From positions 84,311,178 to 84,375,177 of the forward strand of contig OZ038379.1 of NCBI GenBank assembly GCA_964036045.1: DNA of 64,000 nucleotides, written 5' to 3'. Position numbers and translations under genes: made by a program. Below the pieces are notes generated by a model, which was not told where the DNA came from, searched no databases, and saw only the letters and a list, made by a program, of their open reading frames with translations. Shown in pieces: positions 9,574 to 20,761 of the stretch; position 1 is the first letter of the stretch; each line of letters opens with the position of its first letter. The stretch is from Eutreptiella sp. 'Long Island Sound 2002' (Eukaryota > Euglenozoa > Euglenophyceae > Eutreptiales > Eutreptiaceae).

Positions 9574-11296
9574 GCACCATGACCCGCCCTGCTCCACCCC
9601 ATGCACCTCGCCCCTGCGCCAACCGCTATCGGCCCCCACCATCACGGGCAACATGTACCTGGGCACCGTACCGGGAGACCCGGGCATATACATCCTGTCC
9701 AACAGGTCCAGGGAACACGCCCTCCCCCTCCACGGTGTAGAATCCCTCGCCCTGGGACCACCCGCACCAAAACACCAACACCAGCACATCCCGGGGGACA
9801 AACGGACACAGGCGCCAGACGGGGAAAAAAAGGCCCACCAACGCGCCCTGGCCCACATCACCGTCCGGCCCGCAGCCCACCTACCAAAGGACTTCGGCAC
9901 GGAGCGCCACATCGTCCTGGAGGGGCAAGCCCACCACATCATCACCGCCGCCCTGTACACCCTCGCCGCCCAGGAACGCCACTGGAACCCCACAACCATC
10001 CCAGCAATGCCCCCACCACCCCAAGGCCCCAAAGATCCCGTCACCCCCTCCCACATCGATCAACTCCTAAGCCGGAAGGCCCCCCCACACCTCCACCCCT
10101 CCAGGATACCACTAGCCATCGCATCGTGGGACACCCTGGACACGCCCCCCCAACAACCCGCCATCCACATCCTCAAAGCGGACGCCCAATGGTGGGTCCT
10201 CCACTGGGCACACGGAGTCCTCATGGCGGCCCAGGCCTATACCCCGGAAATAGACCCGGAAGACCCCCCACGGGGCCAGCAGCGAGTCCTCCAAGCCACC
10301 ACCCTCACAGGCCGCGAAGGCGCCCCCTGGGAAGCCCTCCACACAGCGCTCTACTGGGCTCAAGGCTCCCCCAACGGCCCGGACACACCGGAACCCACAG
10401 AGGCCTGGGTCATGCAGGCCAAGACCATGAGGAACTACCACCTACACCACCCCTTCGACGACAGCCCGGCCGCACTGCCATGGCCAACAGATCCCCCGGA
10501 GACCGTGCGCAAGCTCGCCGACATCATACGCAGCCACGCGAAAGCGAAAATGCAAACACCAGCAGAACCCCCACTGAGGGATCCAGACCAGCAAGCAACG
10601 CACCCCTTCTTCAAACCCCATGCCCCCCCAGCCCCGCTACCTCCAGTCCCACCCAAGCGAACGAGAAGACAAAGGGGCGCACCCGCCCCCAGCCAGGCCG
10701 GAAAAGCAGCGACCTCCCGACCCCCCGCATCCCACCCGACCCACCCGGCGAACCCAGACCAAGCATCCTCGTCATCCTCCCTCCCACCAATACCACCGCC
10801 CCACCCGGACCAAGCATCCTCGTCATCCTCCCTCCCACCACTACCACCGCCCCACCAGGACCAGGCATCCTCATCATCCTCCCTCCCGCCACCAGCACAC
10901 CCCCCGCCCAAAGCGTACCCAGAATTCGAAAAAGGCGCGAAGGTCCAACAGCCCTTCCGCAACGACCACACAGGCGACTGGATCTGGTGTGAGGGCACGA
11001 TCCAGTACCGCCTCAAGGAACCGGGGGACAACGGGGGGCCACAGATCCGGGTGATCTGGCACCGCCAAAAGGAGCTAGACCAAGGCAGCAGCGCCCCGGA
11101 CAAACCAGTCGGCTACACCCTGGAGCTCACCAGCGACCACCCCATCCGGCTCCGCACCGTAGAGAACAGGGCCCACACAGGCACCAAATACACTGGGGAG
11201 CTTCCCCCTGGAGTGGAGCCAAGGCCTCGCCCCGCCGCACCTACCCAAACGCCCACAAACCGGCAAAAAGTCTCGAGCCCCAGTCCCCCTCCTTGA
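9518..11296 (+). CDS. Second ORF1-like frame of LINE 1, with Ser-rich repeat and SH3/Tudor-like end
   Basis: About 590 residues. The start given is simply where the frame becomes distinct; no ATG is convincing. The first half contains QWWVLHWAHGVLMAAQ and QQRVLQATTL. This resembles by eye the HYYVMAATA...QHRVLRG stretch of the candidate protease near 17.35 kb, so the two may share a fold. A Pro-rich middle holds three tandem copies of DQASSSSSLPPIPPPH or close variants. Near residues 470-520, PFRNDHTGDWIWCEGTIQYRL then PQIRVIWHRQ looks like a small beta-barrel of the Tudor/SH3 kind. The frame stops at 11296, but the endonuclease domain resumes in the same frame 45 bp later, so the stop is probably a lesion. 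Confidence 0.45.
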   Translation: MDPSPYTSDPYGIDHPRCEHHDPPCSTPCTSPLRQPLSAPTITGNMYLGTVPGDPGIYILSNRSREHALPLHGVESLALGPPAPKHQHQHIPGDKRTQAPDGEKKAHQRALAHITVRPAAHLPKDFGTERHIVLEGQAHHIITAALYTLAAQERHWNPTTIPAMPPPPQGPKDPVTPSHIDQLLSRKAPPHLHPSRIPLAIASWDTLDTPPQQPAIHILKADAQWWVLHWAHGVLMAAQAYTPEIDPEDPPRGQQRVLQATTLTGREGAPWEALHTALYWAQGSPNGPDTPEPTEAWVMQAKTMRNYHLHHPFDDSPAALPWPTDPPETVRKLADIIRSHAKAKMQTPAEPPLRDPDQQATHPFFKPHAPPAPLPPVPPKRTRRQRGAPAPSQAGKAATSRPPASHPTHPANPDQASSSSSLPPIPPPHPDQASSSSSLPPLPPPHQDQASSSSSLPPPAHPPPKAYPEFEKGAKVQQPFRNDHTGDWIWCEGTIQYRLKEPGDNGGPQIRVIWHRQKELDQGSSAPDKPVGYTLELTSDHPIRLRTVENRAHTGTKYTGELPPGVEPRPRPAAPTQTPTNRQKVSSPSPPP

Positions 11297-11339
11297 CGGG
11301 GCAAGGGCCGAGGGCACAAGCCTCCACAGCCCCGGCCCG

Positions 11340-12105
11340 CCCCCACCGAGGCCAACGTCAACCTCCTCGACCTCAACCACCCAGCCGTCACATACTCCAA
11401 GGACGCCACAACCGCCCTCCAAGAGCTCCCGATGGCACAGGGGCCGGGGTGGGTTCCCCACCTCCTCACCTTCCAGGAACAAGGCCTACAGCGCGACGAC
11501 CCCCCAGAAACCACCCCCATATATACCCCGGACCAAAAAAGCGTACAAATGCTACTGGCACAAGGGGACCCCCCTATACGCCCAAACCGGCATCCACGTC
11601 GACCTCGTCCACCACCTCAGCGTCCCAGGGAGGCTAGGTGTCTATGAGGCCGTCGGGGACGGATGGCAACTGAACGTCATCAACACCCACGTCCCCTTCG
11701 GCGAAGCCACGGAACCCTTCCTCCAAGCCCTGGCCGAGGCATACCGCCAAATGGCCATGCTCGCCCCCACAGTCATCATCGGCGACATGAACGCCGCCCC
11801 CACCCCAGCGGACCGAGGGGGACGGGCCACACCCCAGGACCAAGCAGTCCGCGACACCATCGAAATGCTGGGGCTCGTGGACCTGACAGCCAACCTCGAA
11901 GGCCAACCATCCCACTTCCCCCACCAAACGGATGCCGCCCCATCCCGCATCGACGTATGCTATGGCGACCCCACCACCATCATCCGAGCAAAGGCCCGAT
12001 ATGGACCCCTCCCGCTGGGACCCACAGGCCATACCCCCCTGCACATCCGCCTCACCATCCCCAACCTTCCCCCCAGCCCCCCAGAGGATGCGGACCAAGG
12101 CCTAC
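11340..12105 (+). pseudogene. AP-endonuclease-like (EEP) domain of LINE 1, frameshifted
   Basis: This domain would nick target DNA to prime reverse transcription. The N-terminal part reads VNLLDLNHP and then LLTFQEQGL (catalytic Glu of the QE motif) in one frame to about 11560. The rest continues in another frame with LNVINTHVPFGE, TVIIGDMNAAPTPADRGG (the GD-x-N catalytic motif), SRIDVCYG and finally GHTPLHIRL in the place of the SDH motif. Order and spacing fit the exonuclease-endonuclease-phosphatase family used by many LINEs. The change of frame near 11560, in a run of alternating A and C, inactivates this copy as read. Confidence 0.75.
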
Positions 12106-15100
12106 CACCCCCCCTGAAGATGCCTCCGCTGCATGACAAGCATGCCTGGTCCCAATATCACAGGGCCATAGACCGCGCCCGGCGCATCCAACCAGACCCC
12201 ACCGACCTACTCACAGCCATGCGCACGGCCGCCGTCGCCTGCGGCTTCCAACAACACCCCCACACAGACGACGACCAACCACCCACGGCCCTGGGGGACA
12301 TGCTCCATGACCTCTGGCATGCGAAGCAACAACTGGCGACCCTCCTCCACACCGACAGCCCCCAAACCCGCCGCCAGATACACCACTGCAGGACACGGAT
12401 AGCCCACATCAGGGCGGACCTGCAGCGGTGGCACATCCACAGGCAACAACGCATCGCCCAGGAACACGAACGGTATGCGCAACATGAACTCCCCTACAAG
12501 GCCATCCGCCACCTCAACGACGCCATGACCGACACCGGCCACCGCACCATCACCACGGTCAGGCAGGAGGACGGCTCCCTCACCAACGACCCAGCCACTG
12601 TGCTCCAAGCCACCCAGGACAGCTTCCTCCGGCAACACACCCCCACCCAAGACACACTGGACCCAGACACCCAGGCCAAAATCGACCGCCCCCCTCGGGT
12701 CTTCAACCACGCCCAGAGGAGGCACCTGGAAAAACGCCCCTTCACCATCCACGAAGTCCGGAAGGCCATCCACAGTCTCCGGCAACACAAAACCCCAGGC
12801 TACGACGGCCTCCCTGCAGAGGCATACTACCACCTCCCCGCCCACCTCCTCCGCATCCTCGCCCACCGCCTCTGGGACATCGTCACGGGGCGGACCCCCC
12901 TGCCACCAGACTGGGCAAACGTTGTCCGCCCCCTCTACAAAAAAGGGGACTGGGCAAACCCGGACAACTGGCGCCCCATAGTCTGTGCGGTCACGGAGGT
13001 CAAAATCGTCTGGACCATCCTCCTGCGCCGCATCCGCCCCCACCTGAACCTCCACATACCAGCAAGCCTCTGGGGGGCCATCCCAGGCCGGTCCCCACAC
13101 GAGGCCATCTTCCTCCAGGACACCATCGCGGACATGGACCCGGTGGACCTCATCATCGCCTCCCTCGACGTCAAAGGAGCCTTCCCGAACACCCCCTGGC
13201 TCCTTCTAGAAGCGGTGTGGAAACGCCTAGGCCTCCCCTTCTACAACTTCACCTCCGACTACGTCCGCACCCGCAAATACACGGTCCGCACTGGAGCAGG
13301 CCTCACCCCCTTCCTGGAGCCAGGCAGCGGGGTCCCCCAAGGGGGAGCAGAAGGCCCCTTCCTGTACCTTCTAGTGACGCTCCCCCTGGCCCTAGCAATC
13401 GAGCAGGATTACCCGGCCTACGCACCCTAACCCCTCCCTCTCCCCCCTGGTGGGCTTCGCGGACGACACCAACCTCACCGTCGCGCACACCCCACACGAA
13501 CCCCACGCCCCGGACCCCGGGCCAACGGTCACCCAACAGGCCAACGACTTAATGGACGTGACCGTCTCCTACCTCTCCCACAGAAACCTCATCGTCCACC
13601 CCACAAAGTCAGTGGCCATGATCAAGGGGTCTGCCACACCTCCCACCCTAGGGCCACAAAGGCCCGCCATGCAAGTCGGGACAACCACCACCCACCGGGG
13701 GCCGGTCCAGGCCGCCAACCCTGAGGACGCCACCCTCCCTCCCAAGTTGCAATCACACCTCGCCCATCTCCCAAGATGTGCGTCCCCGACCACCAAGGCC
13801 CTCTCCCTGTCCCACCAGAGCCTGGCGTACTACCTCACCGGGGTCTTGAACGCCTCCATAGGCTTCCAAGCACTCCACCTGACACACCCCACCACCGCCC
13901 TCCAGCCGGCCACACGCGCCGTGACCAAAGCATGGGCAGCACACGGGGGCTGGCCCACCTCCATACCCACCCCCGCCATCCGAGCGGCATGGCCCCACTA
14001 TGGGGACGCCATAGGGGACGAGGTGAAAGCGGCCTACACCAGACACACCGCCCTCCTCCTTCACCGCATGACCCACAACCACTCACCGGAGGTCCGCGAG
14101 GTCACCGCCATCCGCATCCAAGCCGCACAACGGGCCCGCAACACATGCCCGCGCTGGGTACTCCACCAGACAGGCATGCCCACCAACATGAACACGCGCC
14201 TGTGGAACCACCTGCAGCTTCTCCTCCCATCCCCACACCACGCCATACTCACCAACCACACGTGCCCAGAGGAAGGGCCACTAGCGGTCCTCTGCGGGGA
14301 CCTCCACCATCACCCCAAGGGCACCATCCACACCATAGACCTTGTCGGGGCCTCCATCACCGTAGTATACGTCACCCTCCCCCAAATGCGGGTCCTGCAC
14401 CACAGCGGGGCACACCACACCCCCTTTCTACAGCTTCCCGAATGGCCGCAATACCGCCTCTTCCACCAGTACCTCACGCAGACGGCACGAGCAGCGGGAC
14501 ACACTCTACCGGGCAGCAAAGACATGCGCACAGCCTACCGAGAATTCACAAAGCAACACCCACGACCCATCCCAGCGACACCGCCCTACGCACCCACTGG
14601 ATCGAAACACGAACCCGTCCCCCCGGTGACGGGCCCAGTCCCACCACTAACCCTACTACTGGCCCCGAATGAAGCCAAACCCACGCAGACCACCGTCATC
14701 CACCACGGGGCAAAATGGCGCATACCGAAACACCACATGACCGCCCGAGACCTACCAAAGGTCCCCCAAGATTCCCAGGGCATGCCACGCACATGTTGGG
14801 CCTGTGACCCCGAGGCACCAACCACACCATGGCCCGTACTACACCTCATAGCACGCCACCACACCCACCCCACAACCAACCTACCACCACAGGCCTACGC
14901 ATGGATAGCCCCGTGGTTCCACCGCACCGACAATAACCCCAAGGTAGCATGGAACCCCGACCACGCGCCCAAATGGCTCTTCACCACTACACCCACATGC
15001 CCCCTCCCCGACCCGGCAGGGGTCGCCATCCGTTACAGCATGTACGAGCCAGGCAGAACGGGCAAGCACGAGCACCCCTACTATCCGCTCCACCACTACT

Positions 15101-15305
15101 GCCACACACCGGAGCACCGAACACAAACCCTCACATGCCACGACCTAAACCCCGACACAGCCTACATCCTCCACTACATCTACTCCTACCTCACACAAGG
15201 ACAGCCGGAGCAGGGACTCATAGCCCTGTCCCTCCAAGCGAAGCACATCATCTCCAAAGGAATAGGGGTGTACGCCACCCCCATCCTGCAGCCCACAACC
15301 TCGCC
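12106..15305 (+). pseudogene. Non-LTR reverse transcriptase and connecting region of LINE 1, frameshifted
   Basis: RT signatures appear in canonical order: FTIHEVRKAIHSLRQHKTPGYDGLPAE (12750-12820; the R-x2-K-TPG-DG block), VVRPLYKKGDWANPDNWRPI (12920-12980), IIASLDVKGAFPNTP (13150-13195, first catalytic Asp), SGVPQGGAEGPFLY (13327-13370), then after a one-frame change near 13430 the box GFADDTNL (13452-13475, FADD in place of YADD). The thumb and a long spacer (13.5-15.3 kb) follow in the second frame and contain WVLHQTGMPTNMN and a CxxC pair near 14800. Upstream residues (12120-12700) form the basic linker from the endonuclease. The order of domains (endonuclease, RT, RNase H, zinc knuckle) fits the APE-type LINE group. 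Confidence 0.85.
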
Positions 15306-16634
15306 ACGGGCCTTGCCATATACACCTACCTGCCCATGAACCCATGCCGCCTCCCACAACCATCACCGGCGGACCGGCTCTTCTTCACCGACGCCTCAGG
15401 CGAATCCGCCCTCACGCCCATCACCGGGGGGGCCATCCTGCAGCTAACCCACACCGGGGGACACTACCACATGGACCACCACACGGGCCACACCACCTAT
15501 GGGGCCTCTTCCCACGGGGAGCTAGGGGCCATGGCCGACGCCATCATCGAGGTCGCGGCCCACCTACCCGCCCACTCCCCGCACATCGTCCGGGTCTGGT
15601 TCGTGGTAGACGCCACTGTCGACACACAACTGCTCCTCCGCATAGCAAGGCAACCACTTCACAAAGCAACCGCGACGAGCCTCGGCACCCAGGCACTGCT
15701 ACTCTGGAAAGCCCTACGCAGCCTTCCCCCCTACGTCCAACTCCACATCGAGAAACAAGATTCCCACAGACACCAATACGGAAATGGTAAGGCCGACAAC
15801 CAGGCAGTACACCAACGCACAACACACCTACCAGCCCTCCAGATCCCTGACCCCGGCCGCAACCACACACACCTCCAACACGTGCCCCCTGTACCCGAGC
15901 CCCATCAGACCCCGGACTGGGTACCAGAGGACGCCCCCTATTCCTCCCACGACAGAGCATACCACTACCCCAACCCCATCCAACATCTCGCCCGCGTGCT
16001 CGGCGACGCAGACAGCCGGGCGCACATCCAGGAGCTCCAGGACAGACTGCAAGTCCCCCTCTACCACTCAGCGCTCCGCCCAGCAAACGTCCCAGCCCAC
16101 CTCCAAAAACGACGCATCCAGCTCCTCAGGGAGCAACTGCCATTCCTCACCAGGGTCGCCGGATGGCTCGCCCGCAAGCACATCCACGTCCCCGACGAAC
16201 ACACCCGTTGCCCATGCGACCACACCACCCCGGAGGACTGGGAACACTTCAAGAAATGCCCCCTCCATACAGACAGGGACACCCTAGTGGGCTGGTCCCC
16301 GGCAGAAACCCTGCGACAACACGAAGGATGGCCAACCCACAGCCACGCACACCAGGCCACCGAACACCTCTTCCGGGACCCTCTGATCAAAGAAGCCACC
16401 ATGAGAGGGGCAGTGACACAGGCCCTGCACCGACACCTCACCAAACACACGGAAAGCCCCATGGAGGCAGCAGCACACCTCCAGCTAGAAGCAGTCCGCA
16501 GAGCAGCGGCCCAAATGGCACACCGCAAACACCTCCTGCTAACACACGCGGAGCAACTCACCGACCCCACCGCCAGGGAACACATGCAGCGTCTCATCCA
16601 TTACCATGCCGTGCATGACCCAGACGTCCGCTAA
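15306..16634 (+). pseudogene. RNase H and C-terminal zinc knuckle of LINE 1
   Basis: The frame changes again near 15300. RNase H reads FFTDASGESALTP (first Asp), SSHGELGAMADA (Glu), VWFVVDATVDTQLL (second Asp) and HRHQYGNGKADNQA (His and last Asp), which is the full catalytic set. Downstream, about 16200-16265, comes CPCDHTTPEDWEHFKKC, a C-x-C-x(8)-H-x(3)-C finger typical of LINE C-termini. After that lies a helical Ala/His/Arg-rich tail ending at TAA 16632-16634. This stretch is open over 440 codons, so it is the best-preserved part of the element. I see no restriction-like endonuclease (PD-x-D) motif after the finger. Confidence 0.8.
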
Positions 16635-16919
16635 CCCGCTCCGCGCCCCGCACGCGCCCCCCGTCTCCATCCACAGGTCTCCAAGGCACCACCACAGCGC
16701 CCCGAGACCCGTCTCACACCCAAGAAGCCACCCGGCACCGCCCAGTCCGGCCGAGCCCAACCAGGGCCAACCATCCATCGACGTAGAGGCGCAAGACCCC
16801 GGCAGCCCATCCAGCCCACCCCACCCCGGACCCAGGGCACCCCCCCCTCACACCGGCCACCATCCGCGACCCCGACCTCCTCCGAGCAACCCTCCAAGAC
16901 AGGGCCCCGACCACCCCCC

Positions 16920-18146
16920 CTTGGCTGGTACCGCCTACAAGAGGACTGGACCAAGCTCACCGTCAAAGCCCTCCGGGACCTGGCCACCCCAGGCAGCGGC
17001 CTCCACGAGACCATCGTAGACCTCGTGCTCTGGCGAGCCCGCAAACACACGCGGGGCCAGCACATCTTGATCCGCCCCATCGAGTGGGGCCAGGCCCTAA
17101 CGCACGACACCGGCATCAACGTCACGCGTCAAGGGACCGTACGCCTACGACGGGCCCCAGCGGAGACGGACCACCCAGCGGACCCGAACCGCCCGGAGCA
17201 GTGGGAACAGGCCACCGCGCCCCACCGCGACACCGCCCTCCGCGCCGCCGGCCTCCGCACCCCAGACGACGACCTCCCCCCCCCACCTACAGACAGTGAC
17301 CACCCCCCGCCGGAGGTCTGGGTTACAGTCCTCGAGCGCGGCCACTACTACGTGATGGCCGCTACGGCTACGTCCCCCGGCCCGCACTGGCTCATCCAGG
17401 GGACAGACACCATGTTCGCCCCGGAGACCACCCCACCAGGGGCAGTGGGGGACCCCACCACCCAGCACAGGGTCCTCAGGGGTGTACTCCAGCCAGGGGA
17501 CAAGCCCCCAGCCCGCGCCCTGGCCCAAATCACCTCAGGGAAGGCGGGCTACCACCTGGGATTGGCCATGCTCTGCCTAACCCCCTGGATCCAGCGCCGC
17601 TGGCCACCCACGGGGACCGTGCCCTGGGTTTGGGCCATCCCCACCGCCCACACACAAGTCGAGGCAGGCCCGGACACACGACCAAACCCCCCCCCCAGAC
17701 CGCAGCAGTCCCTCACCTGCGGGTACCACGCCATCCACAGGGTCCTCAACCGCGCGGGTCTTAGCCCAAAGCTAGCATACCCCCTTCCCACCACTGACCA
17801 AGAGGTCCACCAGATACGAAAGCTCGTCTGCGAAATCCTTGCCGCGGCAGCAGAAGACAGCAAGCTTCTCCTCCAAACTGCCCGGCCTACAACTGCCCAC
17901 GCAAGCGCGCGGCAAGCGGACACATACACCGACACAGCACACCCCGCCGCACAATCCCCGCCCATGCCCCCCCCCTCTCGCTGCTCAACCGGAGACCCAC
18001 ACACGCCCACCATCACTCGCACCCCCGGGCCCCGCGACACGGGCCTCCCCCACCCGCCCGAACACCAGCACACGCCCGCCACACACCCACCCGCCGGACA
18101 CCCTTCACCGCCCCCCACACTCGACAACCCACACACACCCGCCTAG
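16920..18146 (+). CDS. Candidate C48/Ulp1-like cysteine protease associated with LINE 1
   Basis: Open frame of about 408 codons in the same frame as the RNase H part, 285 bp downstream. Features that suggest a Ulp1/adenain-type fold: an N-terminal helix block SGLHETIVDLVLWRARKHT followed by a strand HILIRPIEW, as in the segment preceding the catalytic core. Next comes GHYYVMAATA (candidate catalytic His, near 17340), then LIQGTDTM (candidate Asp, near 17400). PQQSLTCGYHAIHRVL (near 17700-17750) has Gln and Cys spaced as in the Q-x(4-5)-C-G motif. The Asp-to-Cys spacing (about 105 residues) is longer than in classical Ulp1, implying an insertion. Ulp1-like proteases are known in NeSL and Utopia LINEs and an OTU-like one in Dualen. 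Assignment to this element is inferred from strand, frame and composition. Confidence 0.45.
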   Translation, partial: LGWYRLQEDWTKLTVKALRDLATPGSGLHETIVDLVLWRARKHTRGQHILIRPIEWGQALTHDTGINVTRQGTVRLRRAPAETDHPADPNRPEQWEQATAPHRDTALRAAGLRTPDDDLPPPPTDSDHPPPEVWVTVLERGHYYVMAATATSPGPHWLIQGTDTMFAPETTPPGAVGDPTTQHRVLRGVLQPGDKPPARALAQITSGKAGYHLGLAMLCLTPWIQRRWPPTGTVPWVWAIPTAHTQVEAGPDTRPNPPPRPQQSLTCGYHAIHRVLNRAGLSPKLAYPLPTTDQEVHQIRKLVCEILAAAAEDSKLLLQTARPTTAHASARQADTYTDTAHPAAQSPPMPPPSRCSTGDPHTPTITRTPGPRDTGLPHPPEHQHTPATHPPAGHPSPPPTLDNPHTPA

Positions 18147-18455
18147 AGGAGCCCCGCGCCCCGCGGCACACCCACCCCACCCAGTGGCCCGCCCACGCCC
18201 CCCACACACACCCCAGAGGACCCAGGCCCACCCCCCCGGCCCCTGAATGCAGCCCACGCGAACTGTTCCCCCCCCGCGGACACCAACCCACACGACCTCG
18301 CACATTGCAGGACCCGGGCCCAGCCGAGCCCAGAAGGAGCAGGCCACAGCCCCGCGCCTCCCTCCCCGGCCGCTGCCGACCAGATCGGCCCGCCGGGCCG
18401 CCAGGTCACGACCGGGCCCCCCCAGCCGCCCGCCCCCAACCTACAGCCCGAGGAC

Positions 18456-20761
18456 ATGCCCTCCATCCTCCCCGTCGTGGCCGCAGCAGAAGCCGCCGCC
18501 CACAAGCCCGCCCGCATCACAGCCCAACCCGCGTCCACCACCTCCTCCTCATCCTCAGCCTCGTCCACCTCCTCCACCTCATCCTCCGACCCCCCCCTCC
18601 CCGCCAAACTCATCCTCAAGGCCACGGCGAAAGCCAAAGCCGTGGCCGCACACACCGACCCCCCAACCCCCACACAGGCGACTCAGGCACCCCGACAACG
18701 CACCGGGACGACCCCCGACCTGACATCGGCACCCTCACACTTCCGGACAGAGGTACTCCTCAACCTGGAACCGGACCCCAACCCCAAACCCGACCCCAAA
18801 CCCAAACCGGACCCCAACCCCAAACCCGACCCCAAACCCAAGCCGGCGCCCACGCGAGCACACACAACACCGCAGACGCAACGACACAAACCCACCCGAC
18901 ACCACCCCCGCCCGGACCCTCGCACAAGCCAGGACCCCCCACCCACCGCAACCCGCGCCCCCCTCCCGCCGGCACCAACCACCACCGCAGAGACGGCCAC
19001 CCAGCACGACCCCGTCCAAGCCCTTGTCCGCATCTCCGTCACCAAGCGCCCCGTCATCCATCTCCCACAAACCACCACCACCGCCGGCCAAACCGACCCA
19101 GGGACGTGGGACCCCTCGACCACCGTCACCGTCAAGCCCGGCCCCCAACCCTTCCCCCATGCCCACCACATTGTGCAGCCCCGGGGACTGCCCACGATGC
19201 CCAACCCCCCACCCCCACAAGGGGGACCGGAAAACCCACAAGGGGTCCATGGGCCATACCTGCAGCACCAACCCCACCACTACCCACACCACCACCACCA
19301 GCGGCCCCACCACCACCACTACCAACACCACCTCAACCACTACCACTGCCCACCGCCCTACCCCACCGGGCCACAACCCCCCGTGCACGAACAGCACCAG
19401 CGGACGGGATGGCAGCCACCGAGCGCTCCACCCGCATACCCCACCTACCGCCAGGACCCACCCCCCCCGTACCAGCCACCACCCCCGTACCAGGAACCGT
19501 ATCCGTACCCCCCCGGCCACCATCCGATGGCCGAAGGGGCCCCCCTGGGCCCAGCCCCGCCAAGGACAGCCACTCGACCCATACCACCAGCCACTGCCGC
19601 CACCACACCCCTACGTGGCGGATCCATGGACGACGGGGGACCTCCCCCCCCCCCCCCAGTACCAGGCGGCACCGCGCGAATGCCCCCAGGGGCCGCCAAC
19701 GCCTTTGGACTGGCCCGACTCGAGCGATGAGACCCGGTCCCGCAAACGGCGGCGCTCCCGCTCCCCCCCCGCACGGCACACTCGCCCACGGCATCCACAC
19801 TCCCACCGCGCCTCAACCACCCACTCGCGCCGCTCCCGCTCCCCCAGGTGCCACCACAACCTACCGGGACCCCGCTCCCGTCGCTCCCGCTCCCCCGGGC
19901 ACCACCATGAGCGCCACCGCCGCCCCATGTCCCCCTCCCCCTCCCCCCACAGGCCAAACAAGACCCCCAGCCCCAGCCCCCGCCACCACCACTCCCGCTC
20001 CCCCCGACGCAGCCAGGCACGCCACTGCCGCCCCACGTCCACCTCCCCCTCCCCCAACACGCCCCTGCCGGGCTCCCCGTTCCCCCCGCCACCCGTACCC
20101 ATCAACCACCCCCAGCCCCCGCCACCACCACTCCCGCTCCCCCGGACGCCACCGAGCGCGCCACCGCCGCCCCATGTCCTCCTCCCCCTCCCGCTCCCCC
20201 CTCCGCCCGTACCCGTCTTCCACCCCCAGCCCCCGCCGCCGCCGCACCCGCTCCCCCAGGCACCGCCACCCCCGCCACCACCGCAGGTCCACGTCCTCCC
20301 CCCGCCGCACCACGACTACAGGCACGGACCCCTCCCCCCCCCGGGCCCCCGCCCACCTCGCCTGGTGGTCTCCCCCCGCTCTGCAGGAGCTCCGCCGCTG
20401 GGTGAAGTGGGCCGGAGGAGCGGGAAGGCACGAAGGGGTACACATGGTGCATATCTTCGAGGAGGTGCGCACCCGCACCTCCGCAAACCCCAAAGGGGCC
20501 GCCCCGGAGGCCATCATGCCGCAAGCGGCATGGGAGGCCCTTCTCCCCGATGCGGTCCAGGGCCTCCGCCCCCCCTACACCCCCCAAGCCCTCCGCCAGT
20601 GGCTCCAGGCCACCCACCCCCAGGCCTGGGCCGCCGGCGCCCCCTCCCCACCCCGCTCCTCCCGCCACCACCACACCAGGAAGGGGCAGGACAAGGGCAA
20701 GGGAAGGGCAAGGGCCACCAAGGAGCACTCCGGCAAGAGGGCACGGAAGGGCCCCAAGTGA
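18456..20761 (+). pseudogene. Pro/His-rich and Ser/Arg-repeat tail region
   Basis: Low-complexity coding-like DNA in shifting plus-strand frames. Near 18775-18845 it encodes tandem PNPKPDPKPK units. Near 19270-19350 it is His/Tyr-rich. From about 19730 to 20330 it encodes Arg-Ser dipeptide repeats (RSRKRRRSRSPP, RSRRSRSPGHHHERHRRP) first in one frame, then in the next, showing an indel near 20080. The last 130 residues (20350-20761) look globular: WWSPPALQELRRWVKWAG, VHMVHIFEEVRTR, then PPYTPQALRQWLQATHPQAW and a Lys/Arg-rich end. SR repeats suggest RNA binding, but codon-level repetition (CGCTCCCGCTCCCCC) could equally be minisatellite growth. Confidence 0.35.

Noticed and set aside
14949-16634. 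Restriction-like (PD-x-D) endonuclease after the zinc knuckle, as in dual-endonuclease LINEs
   Set aside because: The only DPD lies at the very C-terminus (HDPDVR) without the downstream Asp/Lys pattern.
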